From assembly GCF_900187375.1 (NCBI RefSeq), contig NZ_FYEW01000001.1, positions 1,612,001-1,676,000 of the forward strand: a stretch of DNA of 64,000 nt. The letters are read 5' to 3'. Every line of letters begins with the position of its first letter. Positions within the stretch are counted from its first letter, which is position 1. Positions 1 through 7,335 of this stretch are shown piece after piece. A program made the translations under genes and the position numbers. The notes below the pieces were generated by a model that was given only the letters and a program-made list of their open reading frames with translations, was not told the origin of the DNA and did no database searches. The stretch comes from Hymenobacter gelipurpurascens (GTDB lineage Bacteria; Bacteroidota; Bacteroidia; Cytophagales; Hymenobacteraceae).

Positions 1-257
1 ATAATGACGTCGAGGTTATAATACGTCACGGGTTTGTCAGAAAAAGCAATGTGCATTTTTTGCACATTGCTTTCTTCATCCAACTCCTCAGACTGAAATA
101 CAGAACGTAAGTGTTTGGTTATCACACTACGTTCACGACCAAAAAGCTCCGCCATCTGCGCCTGGCTAAGCCACACGGTTTCGTTCTGCAGCTGCACATC
201 GAGTTGGGTCTGGCCATCAGCCGATTGGTATAAGAGGATATCCTGCGTAAGCTCCAT
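1..257 (-). CDS. RhuM-family protein, N-terminal part (cut by window edge)
   Basis: About 85 codons are visible from an ATG at 257 running off the left edge; no stop is seen. The translation begins MELTQDILLYQSADGQTQ, then TVWLSQAQMAELFGRERS and, near the edge, YYNLDVI. This is the conserved opening of the RhuM (virulence protein RhuM/PF13310-type) family: a small beta unit, a helix-turn-helix-like segment around residues 28-50, then the YNLDVI block. The biochemical role of the family is not established; members are scattered among mobile and defence-associated regions. The coding strand contains a perfect 13-bp inverted repeat (43-55 / 61-73). The gene is transcribed away from the photolyase cluster. 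Family assignment is fairly secure; function is unknown. Confidence 0.75.
   Translation of the reverse strand, partial: MELTQDILLYQSADGQTQLDVQLQNETVWLSQAQMAELFGRERSVITKHLRSVFQSEELDEESNVQKMHIAFSDKPVTYYNLDVI
43..73 (-). repeat. Perfect inverted repeat inside the RhuM-type gene
   Basis: Arms of 13 bp (43-55 and 61-73) are perfectly complementary around a 5-nt loop of T on the plus strand. Read on the coding (minus) strand the hairpin is followed by a short T run, so it resembles an intrinsic terminator inside the gene. The hairpin encodes residues within SNVQKMHIAF, a segment that I recall as conserved in the family, so coding constraint may explain part of it. Confidence 0.6.
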
Positions 258-414
258 GATAAGGCTAGGATGCAAAAAAGAATAGCAATTCAGCAATATG
301 CAGAATCAGCACACATAACCAAAGCCCACTTTTCACTGGCCTACGAAGCCAAAGCGCCAAAACTTTCGCGGTGCGGCTCAGTTAGCAGTTACCGCTTCTC
401 ACCTGAACTGCTTC

Positions 415-1128
415 ATGAAATTTGCCGACAAAAACATTCTGCTCGTTGGGGCTTCCTCGGGCATAGGCCTGGCTACTGCTCAATTGCTTCACGAGTTGGG
501 CGCCAACTTATACACTGCTTCGCGCCACCTCTCGCCGGAGCTGGCCGCGCTGGAAACCACCTTCCTGGAGCTCGACGTGACCCAACCGATGGGCACCGCA
601 CTGGATGGCTTACCGGAAGTACTACACGGCGTGGTGTACTGCCCCGGCAGCATCAAACTGAGGCCTTTTGAGCGGATTCCGGCCGATGATTTCCGCGCCG
701 ATTTTGAGCTAAACGTGATGGGCGCCGTGCAGGTACTGCAGGCCACCATGAAGCGTCTAAAAAAGGCCAACGGCGCCTCGGTGGTACTATTCAGCACCGT
801 GGCGGCCGAAACGGGTATGGCCTTTCATGCCAGTATTGCTACGGCCAAAGCAGCCGTAGAAGGTTTGGCCCGCGCCCTAGCCGCCGAATATGCCGCCAGC
901 GGCATTCGGGTGAATGCCGTGGCACCTTCGCTCACGAATACGCCCCTGGCCGCTGCCCTGCTCAGCACCCCCGAGAAAGTAGAGGCTGGCGCCAAACGCC
1001 ACCCGCTTCAGCGCATTGGCGAGCCCCAGGACCTGGCCTACATGGCCTCATTCCTGCTCTCCGACCATAGCTCGTTCATTACGGGGCAGGTGCTGCCCGT
1101 GGATGGCGGTATGGGTCGGCTGAAATAG
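415..1128 (+). CDS. Short-chain dehydrogenase/reductase-like protein lacking the catalytic tyrosine
   Basis: A 237-aa single-domain Rossmann protein. The nucleotide-binding glycine motif GASSGIGLAT is at residues 12-21 and the C-terminal VDGGMG is typical of classical SDRs. The usual active-site pattern YxxxK reads IATAK here (the context is FHASIATAKAAVEG), so the lysine is kept but tyrosine is replaced by isoleucine; a serine (LFSTVAA) is present. It is therefore uncertain that it reduces carbonyls by the classical mechanism. It lies 89 bp upstream of the photolyase in the same direction and probably shares its transcript. Similar SDR-photolyase neighbourhoods are familiar to me from Bacteroidota, which suggests a role linked to light or DNA damage, by inference only. 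An overlapping ORF from 270 in another frame is a shadow. Confidence 0.85.
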   Translation: MKFADKNILLVGASSGIGLATAQLLHELGANLYTASRHLSPELAALETTFLELDVTQPMGTALDGLPEVLHGVVYCPGSIKLRPFERIPADDFRADFELNVMGAVQVLQATMKRLKKANGASVVLFSTVAAETGMAFHASIATAKAAVEGLARALAAEYAASGIRVNAVAPSLTNTPLAAALLSTPEKVEAGAKRHPLQRIGEPQDLAYMASFLLSDHSSFITGQVLPVDGGMGRLK

Positions 1129-1217
1129 GCCATTAGCTTGTCTTCTGACTACCTTCTAGGCCACTTCCTTACGCCTTCTTTCCTCTATCTGGCTACGAAA
1201 AGCCGGCGCTATAGCTT

Positions 1218-2537
1218 ATGAAAATCACCTTGTTCTGGCACCGGCGCGACCTGCGCCAACACGATAACGCAGGCCTTACGGCGGCTTTGCAAAGTGGCTT
1301 TCCGGTAGTGCCGGTGTTTATCTACGACCGGGAGATTCTGGATTTGCTGCCTTCGCGCCGCGATGCCCGCGTGACTTTTATCCATCAGGAAGTGGAGCGC
1401 CTAGCCCGCCAGACGGAGCAGCAAGGCGGCGCCTTTCTGGCTTTGTATGGTCGCCCATTGGAGGTGTTTGCGCAGCTTCTCTCACAGTATGAGGTGGCCA
1501 CCATCTTCACTAACGAAGATTACGAACCCTACGCGGCCGAGCGCGACAATGCCATTGCCGCACTGGCTGCGCAGCACGGCGCCACCTTCCAGGCGCTGAA
1601 AGACCAGGTGGTTTTCGCTAAAAATGAGCTATTGGGCAAGTCGGGGAAGCCGGCCCGCGTGTTTGGGGCCTATCGGAAAGCCTGGCTCGAAAAGCTCCAG
1701 GACGAGCACTTACGCCCCTATCCATCGGCCGAGCTGTACACTACGGAGCACCTAGGCCACCTGCCCGATGCCCCACCCCGGCCTACGCTGGCCGATATGG
1801 GCTTCGAGGAATTTAGGCAGGAAGTGCCCGCGGCGGAGCTGCCGGCTGAGAGCCTGGTGCGCAACTACCACCTAACCCGCGACACGCCGGGCCGGGTTGA
1901 TAGCAGCACCCGGCGCTCGGTGCATCTGCGGTTTGGCACCCTCAGCGTACGGGAACTCATGCGGCAGGCCCGCGACCTGAACCCGAAGCTGCTGGCCGAG
2001 CTGATCTGGCGCGACTACTTCATGATGCTGCTCTGGCATTACCCCGGCACCGCCACCGAAAGCTTCGACCCGCGGCTGCGCCAGGTGCCATACCGGAACA
2101 ATGAGGAGGAATTTAAGGCTTGGTGCGAAGGGCGAACCGGCTACCCACTCGTAGATGCCGGGATGCGCGAACTAAACCAGACCGGCTACATACCCAACCG
2201 GGCCCGCATTGCCGCGGCTGGCTTTCTGGTGAAGCATCTGCTCATTGATTGGCGCTGGGGCGATAAGTATTTCGCCGATAAGCTACTGGATTACGATATG
2301 GCTCAGAACGTGGGCAACTGGCAATGGATGGCCGGCACGGGCGTGGTAGCCGCGCCCTGGTTTCGGGTGTACAGCCCGCAAAGTCAGCAGGAGCAATACG
2401 ACCCTACCTTTGCTTACGTGTGGCAGTGGGTACCGGAGTTTGGCACCTGTGAGTACCCAAAGCCCATTGTAGACCACAAGTTTGCCCGTCAGCGCGCCAT
2501 CGACACACTTCGGGCAGCCTATAAAGCGTCTGTTTAG
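1218..2537 (+). CDS. phrB: Deoxyribodipyrimidine photolyase / cryptochrome family
   Basis: A 439-aa flavoprotein of normal class I photolyase length. The N-terminal alpha/beta antenna domain opens with FWHRRDLRQHDNAGL. The C-terminal all-helical FAD domain includes RRSVHLRFGTLSVREL, IWRDYFMMLLW, a long block GYPLVDAGMRELNQTGYIPN, and NWQWMAGTG followed by PWFRVYSPQ. These match enzymes that use blue light and reduced FAD to split cyclobutane pyrimidine dimers in DNA. The tryptophans in the NWQWMAG region are where the electron-transfer chain lies in this family. CPD photolyase versus a cryptochrome-like sensor cannot be settled from sequence reading, though a repair enzyme is likelier. It sits between the SDR-like gene and a TetR regulator in an apparent operon. 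Confidence 0.93.
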   Translation: MKITLFWHRRDLRQHDNAGLTAALQSGFPVVPVFIYDREILDLLPSRRDARVTFIHQEVERLARQTEQQGGAFLALYGRPLEVFAQLLSQYEVATIFTNEDYEPYAAERDNAIAALAAQHGATFQALKDQVVFAKNELLGKSGKPARVFGAYRKAWLEKLQDEHLRPYPSAELYTTEHLGHLPDAPPRPTLADMGFEEFRQEVPAAELPAESLVRNYHLTRDTPGRVDSSTRRSVHLRFGTLSVRELMRQARDLNPKLLAELIWRDYFMMLLWHYPGTATESFDPRLRQVPYRNNEEEFKAWCEGRTGYPLVDAGMRELNQTGYIPNRARIAAAGFLVKHLLIDWRWGDKYFADKLLDYDMAQNVGNWQWMAGTGVVAAPWFRVYSPQSQQEQYDPTFAYVWQWVPEFGTCEYPKPIVDHKFARQRAIDTLRAAYKASV

Positions 2538-2607
2538 GCCAATTTCTTTCTGAACTAGAGGCGCTTCGGCCGAACCACACCCCGGTATTCCCGGTTATAC
2601 CTGAACT

Positions 2608-3285
2608 ATGGAACAGCAACCTTCACCATCCGCCGCGCCCGAAACGGCAGCTACCCCGAAAGCTCGCATCAAGCAGGCCTACCTCGACTATGTGCTGCGC
2701 AAAGGCACGCCACCGGCCTCGGTGTATAAGCTTACCCAAAAGCTAGGCCTGCCGGAGCAGGAGTTTTACCGTTTCTACGCCAACTTCGCCGCCATCGACC
2801 GGGAGCTGTGGGCCGATTTCGGCCGCGAAGCCCGCACTACGGCGGCCAGTGAGCCGGTTTGGGCGCAATACGGAGCCCGCGAAAAGCTACTGGGTTTCTA
2901 CTACACGTTGCTGGAAATCCTGAAGCGCAACCGCAGCTACGCCCTGAACTCGCTGCACCGCTCCATGCCGGAGTTTCCGGGCCTCACGCCTCGTGTGCTC
3001 GATGATTTCCGTCAGGAATATGAAGAATTTGTAGGTCAGATTCTGCGGGAAGGCCGGCGTACCGAGGAAGTGGCTACCCGCCGATTGGTTGAGGATCAGT
3101 ACCCCCGCGCTTTCTGGCAGCAGATGCTGTTTGTGCTGGGCTACTTCGCCAAAGACGATACCGTGGACTTCGAGCGCACCGATGCCGCCGTGGAGAAAGC
3201 CGTTCGCCTGAGCTTCGACCTGGTAGGCCCCAACACCCTGGATTCCGCCGTGGATTTCGTGCGCTTTCTGGTACGCCGGAAGTAA
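2608..3285 (+). CDS. TetR/AcrR-type transcriptional regulator
   Basis: A 225-aa protein. Residues about 20-65 form the helix-turn-helix part (KARIKQAYLDYVLRKG, then ASVYKLTQKLGLPEQEFYRF), the usual N-terminal DNA-binding layout of TetR proteins. The rest is a helical ligand/dimer domain with no recognised specificity. It follows the photolyase by 70 bp in the same direction and precedes the AarF-type kinase, with a REP-like repeat between them. The likely role is local control of this cluster. The HTH is less canonical than usual (FYRFYANFAAIDRELW rather than a typical YYHF motif), so DNA-binding detail is uncertain. Confidence 0.8.
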   Translation: MEQQPSPSAAPETAATPKARIKQAYLDYVLRKGTPPASVYKLTQKLGLPEQEFYRFYANFAAIDRELWADFGREARTTAASEPVWAQYGAREKLLGFYYTLLEILKRNRSYALNSLHRSMPEFPGLTPRVLDDFRQEYEEFVGQILREGRRTEEVATRRLVEDQYPRAFWQQMLFVLGYFAKDDTVDFERTDAAVEKAVRLSFDLVGPNTLDSAVDFVRFLVRRK

Positions 3286-3306
3286 GCTTTTTGACTTTAT
3301 TGAATG

Positions 3307-3395
3307 GTCATGCTGAGCTTGGCGAAGCATCTCTACCTCGTCGTTGAATCAATGCAGGCGAAGCGGTAGAGATGCTTCGCCAAGCTCAGCATGAC
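3307..3395. repeat. REP-like intergenic inverted pair 1
   Basis: Two perfectly complementary 31-bp arms (3307-3337 and 3365-3395) enclose a 27-nt spacer. Each arm also folds by itself (ATGCT...AGCAT around GAGC/GGCGA), the two-level symmetry of REP/BIME elements. It belongs to the same family as the pair at 33281-33381, which carries a compensatory change in that inner stem. It lies between the TetR and AarF-type genes and may weaken read-through. Confidence 0.8.
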
Positions 3396-3419
3396 TGTTT
3401 TACTACATATCTGCATTAC

Positions 3420-4736
3420 ATGGAAGAACCCCAAAAGTCGCTTTCCTCCCTGCCCACCACCAAAGTGGCGCGGGCGGCGCGTTTTGCCAAAACCGGCCTT
3501 AATGTGGGCGCCAACTACGTGAAGCATTACGCCAAGCGGGCTGTAGGTGCCGAATCAACTTCGGAAGACTTGCATGTGGCCAACGCCGCCGAGCTGTACG
3601 GCGCGCTTAGCGAGATGAAAGGCTCGGTGCTGAAAGTGGCCCAGATGCTGGCCATGGAGAAGAACATTCTGCCCACTGCTTACGCCGACCAGTTTGCCCA
3701 GGCGCAGTACCAGACTCCTCCCCTCTCGGGGCCGCTGGTGGTAAAGGCGTTTCGGGATGCGTTTGGCAAGTCGCCGTTTGAGGTCTTCGAGGAGTTTGAT
3801 ATTCAGGCCCGGCAGGCGGCCAGCATCGGGCAGGTACATTTTGCCCGTAAAGGTGGCCTAGAGCTAGCCGTGAAAGTGCAGTACCCCGGCGTGGCCGACA
3901 GTATCCGCTCCGATATCCGGCTGGTAAAACCCATTGCGTTGCGCGTCCTAGGCCTCTCCGAGGAAACTGTGCGGCCCTACATGCAGGAAGTGGAGGCTCG
4001 CCTGATTGAGGAAACCGACTACGCCCTGGAGCTGCGCCGCGGCCAGGAAATTGCGGCTGCCTGCGCTGGCCTAGGCCACCTGCAGTTCCCAAACTACTAC
4101 CCCGAGCTGTCCTCGGTCCGCATCCTGACGATGGACTGGCTGCCCGGTCAGCACCTCAAGGAGTTCCTGCTGACGGAGCCTTCCCAAGCCGTTCGGAACC
4201 AGCTAGGCCAGGCGCTCTGGGACTTCTACATGTTCCAGCTTAACACGCTGCGCACCGTGCACGCCGACCCGCACCCCGGCAACTTCCTGCTTCGCTCCGA
4301 TGAGGGCGGGACGCTGGGGGTACTGGATTTTGGCTGCGTAAAGGAAATTCCGGCCGATGTGCATCGACTCTTCACCTCCCTGCTCCTCCCCGAAACGCTG
4401 GCTGATACGGCCCGGCTTACTGCCCTGCTGGAAGAAGCCGGCGTGGTGCGCCCCGAGGATGCCCCTGCCAAGCGCACGTTCTACGTGAGTACCATGCAGG
4501 CCTCCCTGGAGCTCGTCGGCCGGCCGTTTCGCCAGACCTCGTTCGACTTCGGCGACCCTGCTTACATGCAAAGCCTCTACGCCCTCGGCGACGACCTGAT
4601 GCAGCAGCCAGAGTTGCGCCAGCAGCGCGAGCCGCGCGGCTCCGAGCACTTCATTTACCTCAACCGAACCTACGTAGGCCTGTATGCCTTGCTAACGGAA
4701 CTGCGCGCTTCTATCCGGACCGCAGAGGTGGCCTAG
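3420..4736 (+). CDS. AarF/ABC1/UbiB-family atypical kinase
   Basis: A 438-aa protein starting at the ATG at 3420 (MEEPQKSL); an in-frame ATG at 3372 lies inside the REP-like repeat and is rejected. Family landmarks are LKVAQMLAM (corresponding to the KxGQ motif, with Gly to Ala), LAVKVQYPGV containing the ATP-site lysine, VHADPHPGNFLL (catalytic loop) and VLDFGCVKEI (metal-binding DFG). ABC1 proteins are ATPases/kinases linked to isoprenoid lipid and ubiquinone metabolism; this organism probably uses menaquinone, so the substrate is unknown. Its association with photolyase and a TetR regulator recurs in related bacteria as far as I recall. An adjacent bidirectional-looking hairpin at 4795-4834 ends the unit. 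Confidence 0.88.
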   Translation: MEEPQKSLSSLPTTKVARAARFAKTGLNVGANYVKHYAKRAVGAESTSEDLHVANAAELYGALSEMKGSVLKVAQMLAMEKNILPTAYADQFAQAQYQTPPLSGPLVVKAFRDAFGKSPFEVFEEFDIQARQAASIGQVHFARKGGLELAVKVQYPGVADSIRSDIRLVKPIALRVLGLSEETVRPYMQEVEARLIEETDYALELRRGQEIAAACAGLGHLQFPNYYPELSSVRILTMDWLPGQHLKEFLLTEPSQAVRNQLGQALWDFYMFQLNTLRTVHADPHPGNFLLRSDEGGTLGVLDFGCVKEIPADVHRLFTSLLLPETLADTARLTALLEEAGVVRPEDAPAKRTFYVSTMQASLELVGRPFRQTSFDFGDPAYMQSLYALGDDLMQQPELRQQREPRGSEHFIYLNRTYVGLYALLTELRASIRTAEVA

Positions 4737-4794
4737 CGTTGTTGCAAGCTCAACCGTTCGGGTTGAAAACCTAATAGGCAGCTGCCAGTTTATG

Positions 4795-4840
4795 ATGCCA
4801 GCCTGATTCCTCAATTGGGAAGTCAGGCTGGCATTTCTTC
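4795..4840 (+). terminator. Hairpin terminator after the AarF-type gene
   Basis: Arms 4795-4806 and 4823-4834 are 12-bp perfect complements (atgccagcctga / tcaggctggcat), followed by a T-rich stretch. It lies 58 nt after the stop codon and before the next start. Confidence 0.75.
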
Positions 4841-4858
4841 ATTCATTTCTTCCCCTCC

Positions 4859-5716
4859 ATGAAAAAAATCTGGACCCTTTTTGCGGCGCTACTGAGCACC
4901 GCTACTATGGCTTCGGCGCAAAGCGCCATGAGCTGCTGCACCAAGCCTGCAACGGCCACTGAGACCTTTGCCATGCTGGCTTCTAACGAGGATTTCTCGG
5001 GTGGTCACGATGCACCTCTACCGTATACTTATGCCGGTGAGGGCGAAACCATTGAGTTCAAGACCACCGATGGCCAGACCAGCAAGGCCTTCGAAATCAA
5101 GAGCAACATCCGCTCCGATAAGTACCTGTTTGTGATTCACGAGTGGTGGGGCCTCAACGACTATATCAAGAAAGAAGCCGCCCAGTACGCCAAAGACCTG
5201 CCCGGCGTCAACATCATTGCCCTCGACCTCTACGATGGCCAGGTAGCCACCGACCCCGACCAAGCCGGCAAGCTCATGCAGGGCGTAAAAACCGACCGTG
5301 CTCAGGCCATCATCAAAGGGGCCCTGCTGTATGCTGGCCCCAAAGCCCAGATTGCCAGCGTAGGCTGGTGCTTTGGCGGCGGCTGGAGTCTGCAAACCGC
5401 GCTGCTGGCTGGCCCAAAGGCCGTTGGTTGCGTGATGTACTATGGCATGCCCGAGAAAGATGTAGCCAAGCTCAAAACCCTGAATACGGACGTGCTGGGC
5501 ATCTTCGCCAGCCAGGATAAGTGGATCAACCCTGAGGTGGTTGCGCAGTTCCAGAAGGACATGGCCGCCGCCAAGAAGAAGGTGACCATCAAGAGCTACG
5601 ATGCCGACCACGCCTTCGCTAACCCTTCTAACCCCAAATACAGCAAAGCCTACGCTGCCGATGCACACACCGCCGCCGTGGCTTATTTGAAGAAGAACTT
5701 CAAGCTGAAAGGATAA
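4859..5716 (+). CDS. Secreted dienelactone hydrolase-family protein
   Basis: A 285-aa alpha/beta hydrolase with a signal peptide (MKKIWTLFAALLSTATMASA, cleavage likely after residue 20). The nucleophile elbow is GWCFGGG with cysteine in place of serine, as in dienelactone hydrolase. The remaining triad is suggested by SQDKWINPE (Asp) and DADHAFANPSN (His). The oxyanion-side motif HEWWGLNDY is also typical. The family hydrolyses dienelactones or other esters; the substrate of the exported Bacteroidota forms is not known. It stands alone between two terminator hairpins, so it is probably monocistronic. A short cysteine pair (SCCTKPA) follows the signal peptide. Confidence 0.9.
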   Translation: MKKIWTLFAALLSTATMASAQSAMSCCTKPATATETFAMLASNEDFSGGHDAPLPYTYAGEGETIEFKTTDGQTSKAFEIKSNIRSDKYLFVIHEWWGLNDYIKKEAAQYAKDLPGVNIIALDLYDGQVATDPDQAGKLMQGVKTDRAQAIIKGALLYAGPKAQIASVGWCFGGGWSLQTALLAGPKAVGCVMYYGMPEKDVAKLKTLNTDVLGIFASQDKWINPEVVAQFQKDMAAAKKKVTIKSYDADHAFANPSNPKYSKAYAADAHTAAVAYLKKNFKLKG

Positions 5717-5741
5717 GACTGCAGCATTTTCTGCTTCCCAG

Positions 5742-5776
5742 AAAGGAGTTGGCCTACTGGTCAGCTCCTTTTCTTT
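5742..5776 (+). terminator. Terminator after the dienelactone hydrolase gene
   Basis: An imperfect stem (aaaggagtt ... cagctccttt) containing one G-U pair is followed by a T-rich tract (ttcttttg), 25 nt after the stop codon. Confidence 0.6.
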
Positions 5777-5843
5777 TGTAGGCTCAAACCCGTACCTTTT
5801 ATCCTCGCCCTGGCTCCTAATAAACCCACCAACTCATTCCCTC

Positions 5844-6314
5844 ATGTCTGCTCTCCCCTCCTTGCTTTCTGAGTATGGCGAAAGTCACCAGAACCCGACC
5901 AATAAGCTGGTTCACTGGGTATGTGTGCCGCTGATTATGTTCTCGATTCTGGGCCTGCTCTGGTCGATTCCGGTGCCAGATGCATTGCGACAGATCAGCC
6001 CGTGGCTGAACTGGGGCACCTTGGTAATGGCACTGGCGCTGGCGTACTACCTACGGCTTTCAGTGCGGCTGGCCATCGGGATGTTGCTCGTCTGGGTGGC
6101 TATGGCGGGTGGCCTACGGCTCGTAGATGCGGGGGCGACGCTACCGCTGTGGGCAATTTGCCTGATTGTGTTTGTGTTGGCCTGGGTTGGGCAGTTTTGG
6201 GGGCATAAGGTAGAAGGCAAAAAGCCCTCATTCCTCAAAGACCTGCAGTTTCTGCTCATCGGCCCGCTCTGGCTGCTGCACTTCGTGTATCGCCGTTTGG
6301 GCTGGCAGTATTAA
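5844..6314 (+). CDS. Mpo1-like (DUF962) integral membrane protein
   Basis: A 156-aa protein with about four hydrophobic segments. The N-terminal signature HQNPTNKLVHWVCVPL and the C-terminal GHKVEGKKPSFLKDLQ are diagnostic of the DUF962/Mpo1 family. Yeast Mpo1 is an iron-dependent dioxygenase acting on 2-hydroxy fatty acids at the membrane. The histidines H15, H24 and that of the GHKVEGKKPS block are retained and could bind metal. The bacterial function is untested. Its terminal region is followed by a hairpin shared with the convergent phhA gene. Confidence 0.85.
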   Translation: MSALPSLLSEYGESHQNPTNKLVHWVCVPLIMFSILGLLWSIPVPDALRQISPWLNWGTLVMALALAYYLRLSVRLAIGMLLVWVAMAGGLRLVDAGATLPLWAICLIVFVLAWVGQFWGHKVEGKKPSFLKDLQFLLIGPLWLLHFVYRRLGWQY

Positions 6315-6363
6315 GCTGAACCAGATTTTTACAGGCTTCATTTGCCGTTTCATGGAAAATAAA

Positions 6364-6396
6364 ACGGGCCAACCTGCATGTAGCAAGTTGGCCCGT
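6364..6396 (-). terminator. Terminator of phhA
   Basis: Perfect 10-bp arms 6364-6373 and 6387-6396 (acgggccaac / gttggcccgt). On the minus strand the stem is followed by TTTATTTT, so it best serves phhA; it could also stop convergent transcription of the Mpo1-like gene. Confidence 0.75.
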
Positions 6397-6421
6397 AGCT
6401 TATAAACTGGAAATCAAAAAG

Positions 6422-7168
6422 TTATTCTACAGGCTTCAGCTGCCAGTTGGAGGCCAGCAAGGCGGCTAGTTCGGCCACGCTTTCTGTGAGCTGGTCCCAG
6501 CTGTTGAGCAGGAAGTATTGGTCCTGCAGGTGCGCTTCGCTGTAAGGCGTCTGGAGCACGGTGGCCAGATCGAAGGGGAAGCGGCGGGTTACGTCGCCGA
6601 TGCAATGGTGAATTTCGCCGGAAGAGGACAGCAGACCAGCGCCGTACATGCGGGTTTCGCCGCGCTCCTGCACCAAGCCAAACTGCACCGTGAAGCCATA
6701 TAGCCGCTCCAGACGCGTAAGGGCCACGTCATCGTCCAAGTGCTGAGCGGCTACGTAGCCTAGGAAATGCAGGAAATCAGCAAAGGCCTTGTCCATCAGC
6801 AAGGGCACGTGCCCAAATACGCCGTGAAACAGGTCGGGCTCCTCGATGAAGTCGAACTGGGCCATGGATCGGATCCAGACAGTAGCCGGAAACTTGCGCT
6901 GGGCCAGCAACCCAAAGAAATCGGCATCATTGAGCATGCCTTCTACGGGCTCCAGCTGCCAGCCAGTGGCTTTATACAGGCGCTGGCTTACCTCTGCAAA
7001 GTTCGGAATAGCATTGCGGTGGAAGCCCACCGCGGCCAGACCTTGGGCAAAAGCCGAGCAGGCCCGCTTATGTAGAAGGGCGGTCTGGCGGTCGAACAAT
7101 ACTTTCCAAACCAACTGGTCCTGCGCCATGTATCGGTCGTAGTGTTGCTGAAGCATAGTTGTAGACAT
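6422..7168 (-). CDS. phhA: Phenylalanine 4-monooxygenase
   Basis: A 248-aa aromatic amino-acid hydroxylase of bacterial length (catalytic domain only). The pterin-dependent iron site is seen as EPDLFHGVFGHVPLL, which carries the two iron-binding histidines; the glutamate ligand lies further on in the HFLGYVAA...TRLERLYGFTVQFGLV region. Other family blocks are WVRSMAQFDF-like IRSMAQFDFIEEPD and YGAGLLSSSGEIHH. It turns phenylalanine into tyrosine using tetrahydrobiopterin and O2. The ATG at 7168 directly abuts the T run of a terminator-like hairpin (7173-7205), so expression is probably set by the leader described separately. The trp/DAHP operon lies about 3 kb upstream on the same strand. Confidence 0.95.
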   Translation of the reverse strand: MSTTMLQQHYDRYMAQDQLVWKVLFDRQTALLHKRACSAFAQGLAAVGFHRNAIPNFAEVSQRLYKATGWQLEPVEGMLNDADFFGLLAQRKFPATVWIRSMAQFDFIEEPDLFHGVFGHVPLLMDKAFADFLHFLGYVAAQHLDDDVALTRLERLYGFTVQFGLVQERGETRMYGAGLLSSSGEIHHCIGDVTRRFPFDLATVLQTPYSEAHLQDQYFLLNSWDQLTESVAELAALLASNWQLKPVE

Positions 7169-7172
7169 AAAA

Positions 7173-7205
7173 AAAGGCCCGATTTCCTTTCGGAGTCGGG
7201 CCTTT
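7173..7205 (-). terminator. Intrinsic terminator in the phhA leader
   Basis: Perfect arms 7196-7205 and 7173-7182 with a 13-nt loop, followed on the minus strand by a run of T that ends in the phhA start codon. There is no upstream gene on this strand within 390 nt that it could serve, so it is read as a conditional leader terminator. Confidence 0.75.
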
Positions 7206-7238
7206 ACTGGTTTTCAGAGGTGAAGTAGCATGTTGCTC

Positions 7239-7328
7239 TTAGCTTCCGTACCGGCAATGCAGCCCGACTTCGTCCTGCATAGGACGAATATTGGTTAGGC
7301 AGACTTGCTTTGCGGAATAGTTGAACAT
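7239..7328 (-). CDS. Possible 29-residue leader peptide of phhA
   Basis: An ATG at 7328 opens a 29-codon ORF ending in TAA at 7239. The peptide starts MFNYSAKQVCLTNIRPMQ and ends HCRYGS, with Phe at 2 and Tyr at 4 and 27. The ATG lies 7 nt after a good -7 promoter element (7336-7343), so the transcript would be nearly leaderless. The ORF covers the first hairpin and the antiterminator strand, so its translation could control folding. No run of Phe or Tyr codons is present, so classical starvation attenuation is not obvious. It may be chance. Confidence 0.35.
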   Translation of the reverse strand: MFNYSAKQVCLTNIRPMQDEVGLHCRYGS

Positions 7329-7335
7329 GATGATA

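Larger units (their letters stand above)
7169..7330 (-). promoter_or_regulatory. Candidate attenuator / regulatory leader RNA of phhA
   Basis: On the minus strand, from the predicted start near 7330 to the phhA ATG, the leader holds: (1) a hairpin with perfect 8-bp arms 7281-7288 and 7269-7276 and a 4-nt loop; (2) the segment AGTCGGGC (7269-7262); (3) a terminator with 10-bp arms 7196-7205 and 7173-7182 followed by seven T residues that run into the ATG. Segment 2 is exactly complementary (8 bp) to 7201-7194, part of the 5' arm of the terminator, so terminator and antiterminator are mutually exclusive. This is the logic of a transcription attenuator or riboswitch. The signal is unknown; phenylalanine or tyrosine is the obvious guess. 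Confidence 0.65.

Noticed and set aside
270..671. A 133-codon ORF overlapping the SDR-like gene in another frame
   Set aside because: Composition is typical of an out-of-frame shadow of the real SDR gene; no domain.
3372..3419. Upstream in-frame ATG of the AarF-type gene
   Set aside because: It lies within the REP-like inverted repeat and would translate the repeat; the next ATG at 3420 fits better.
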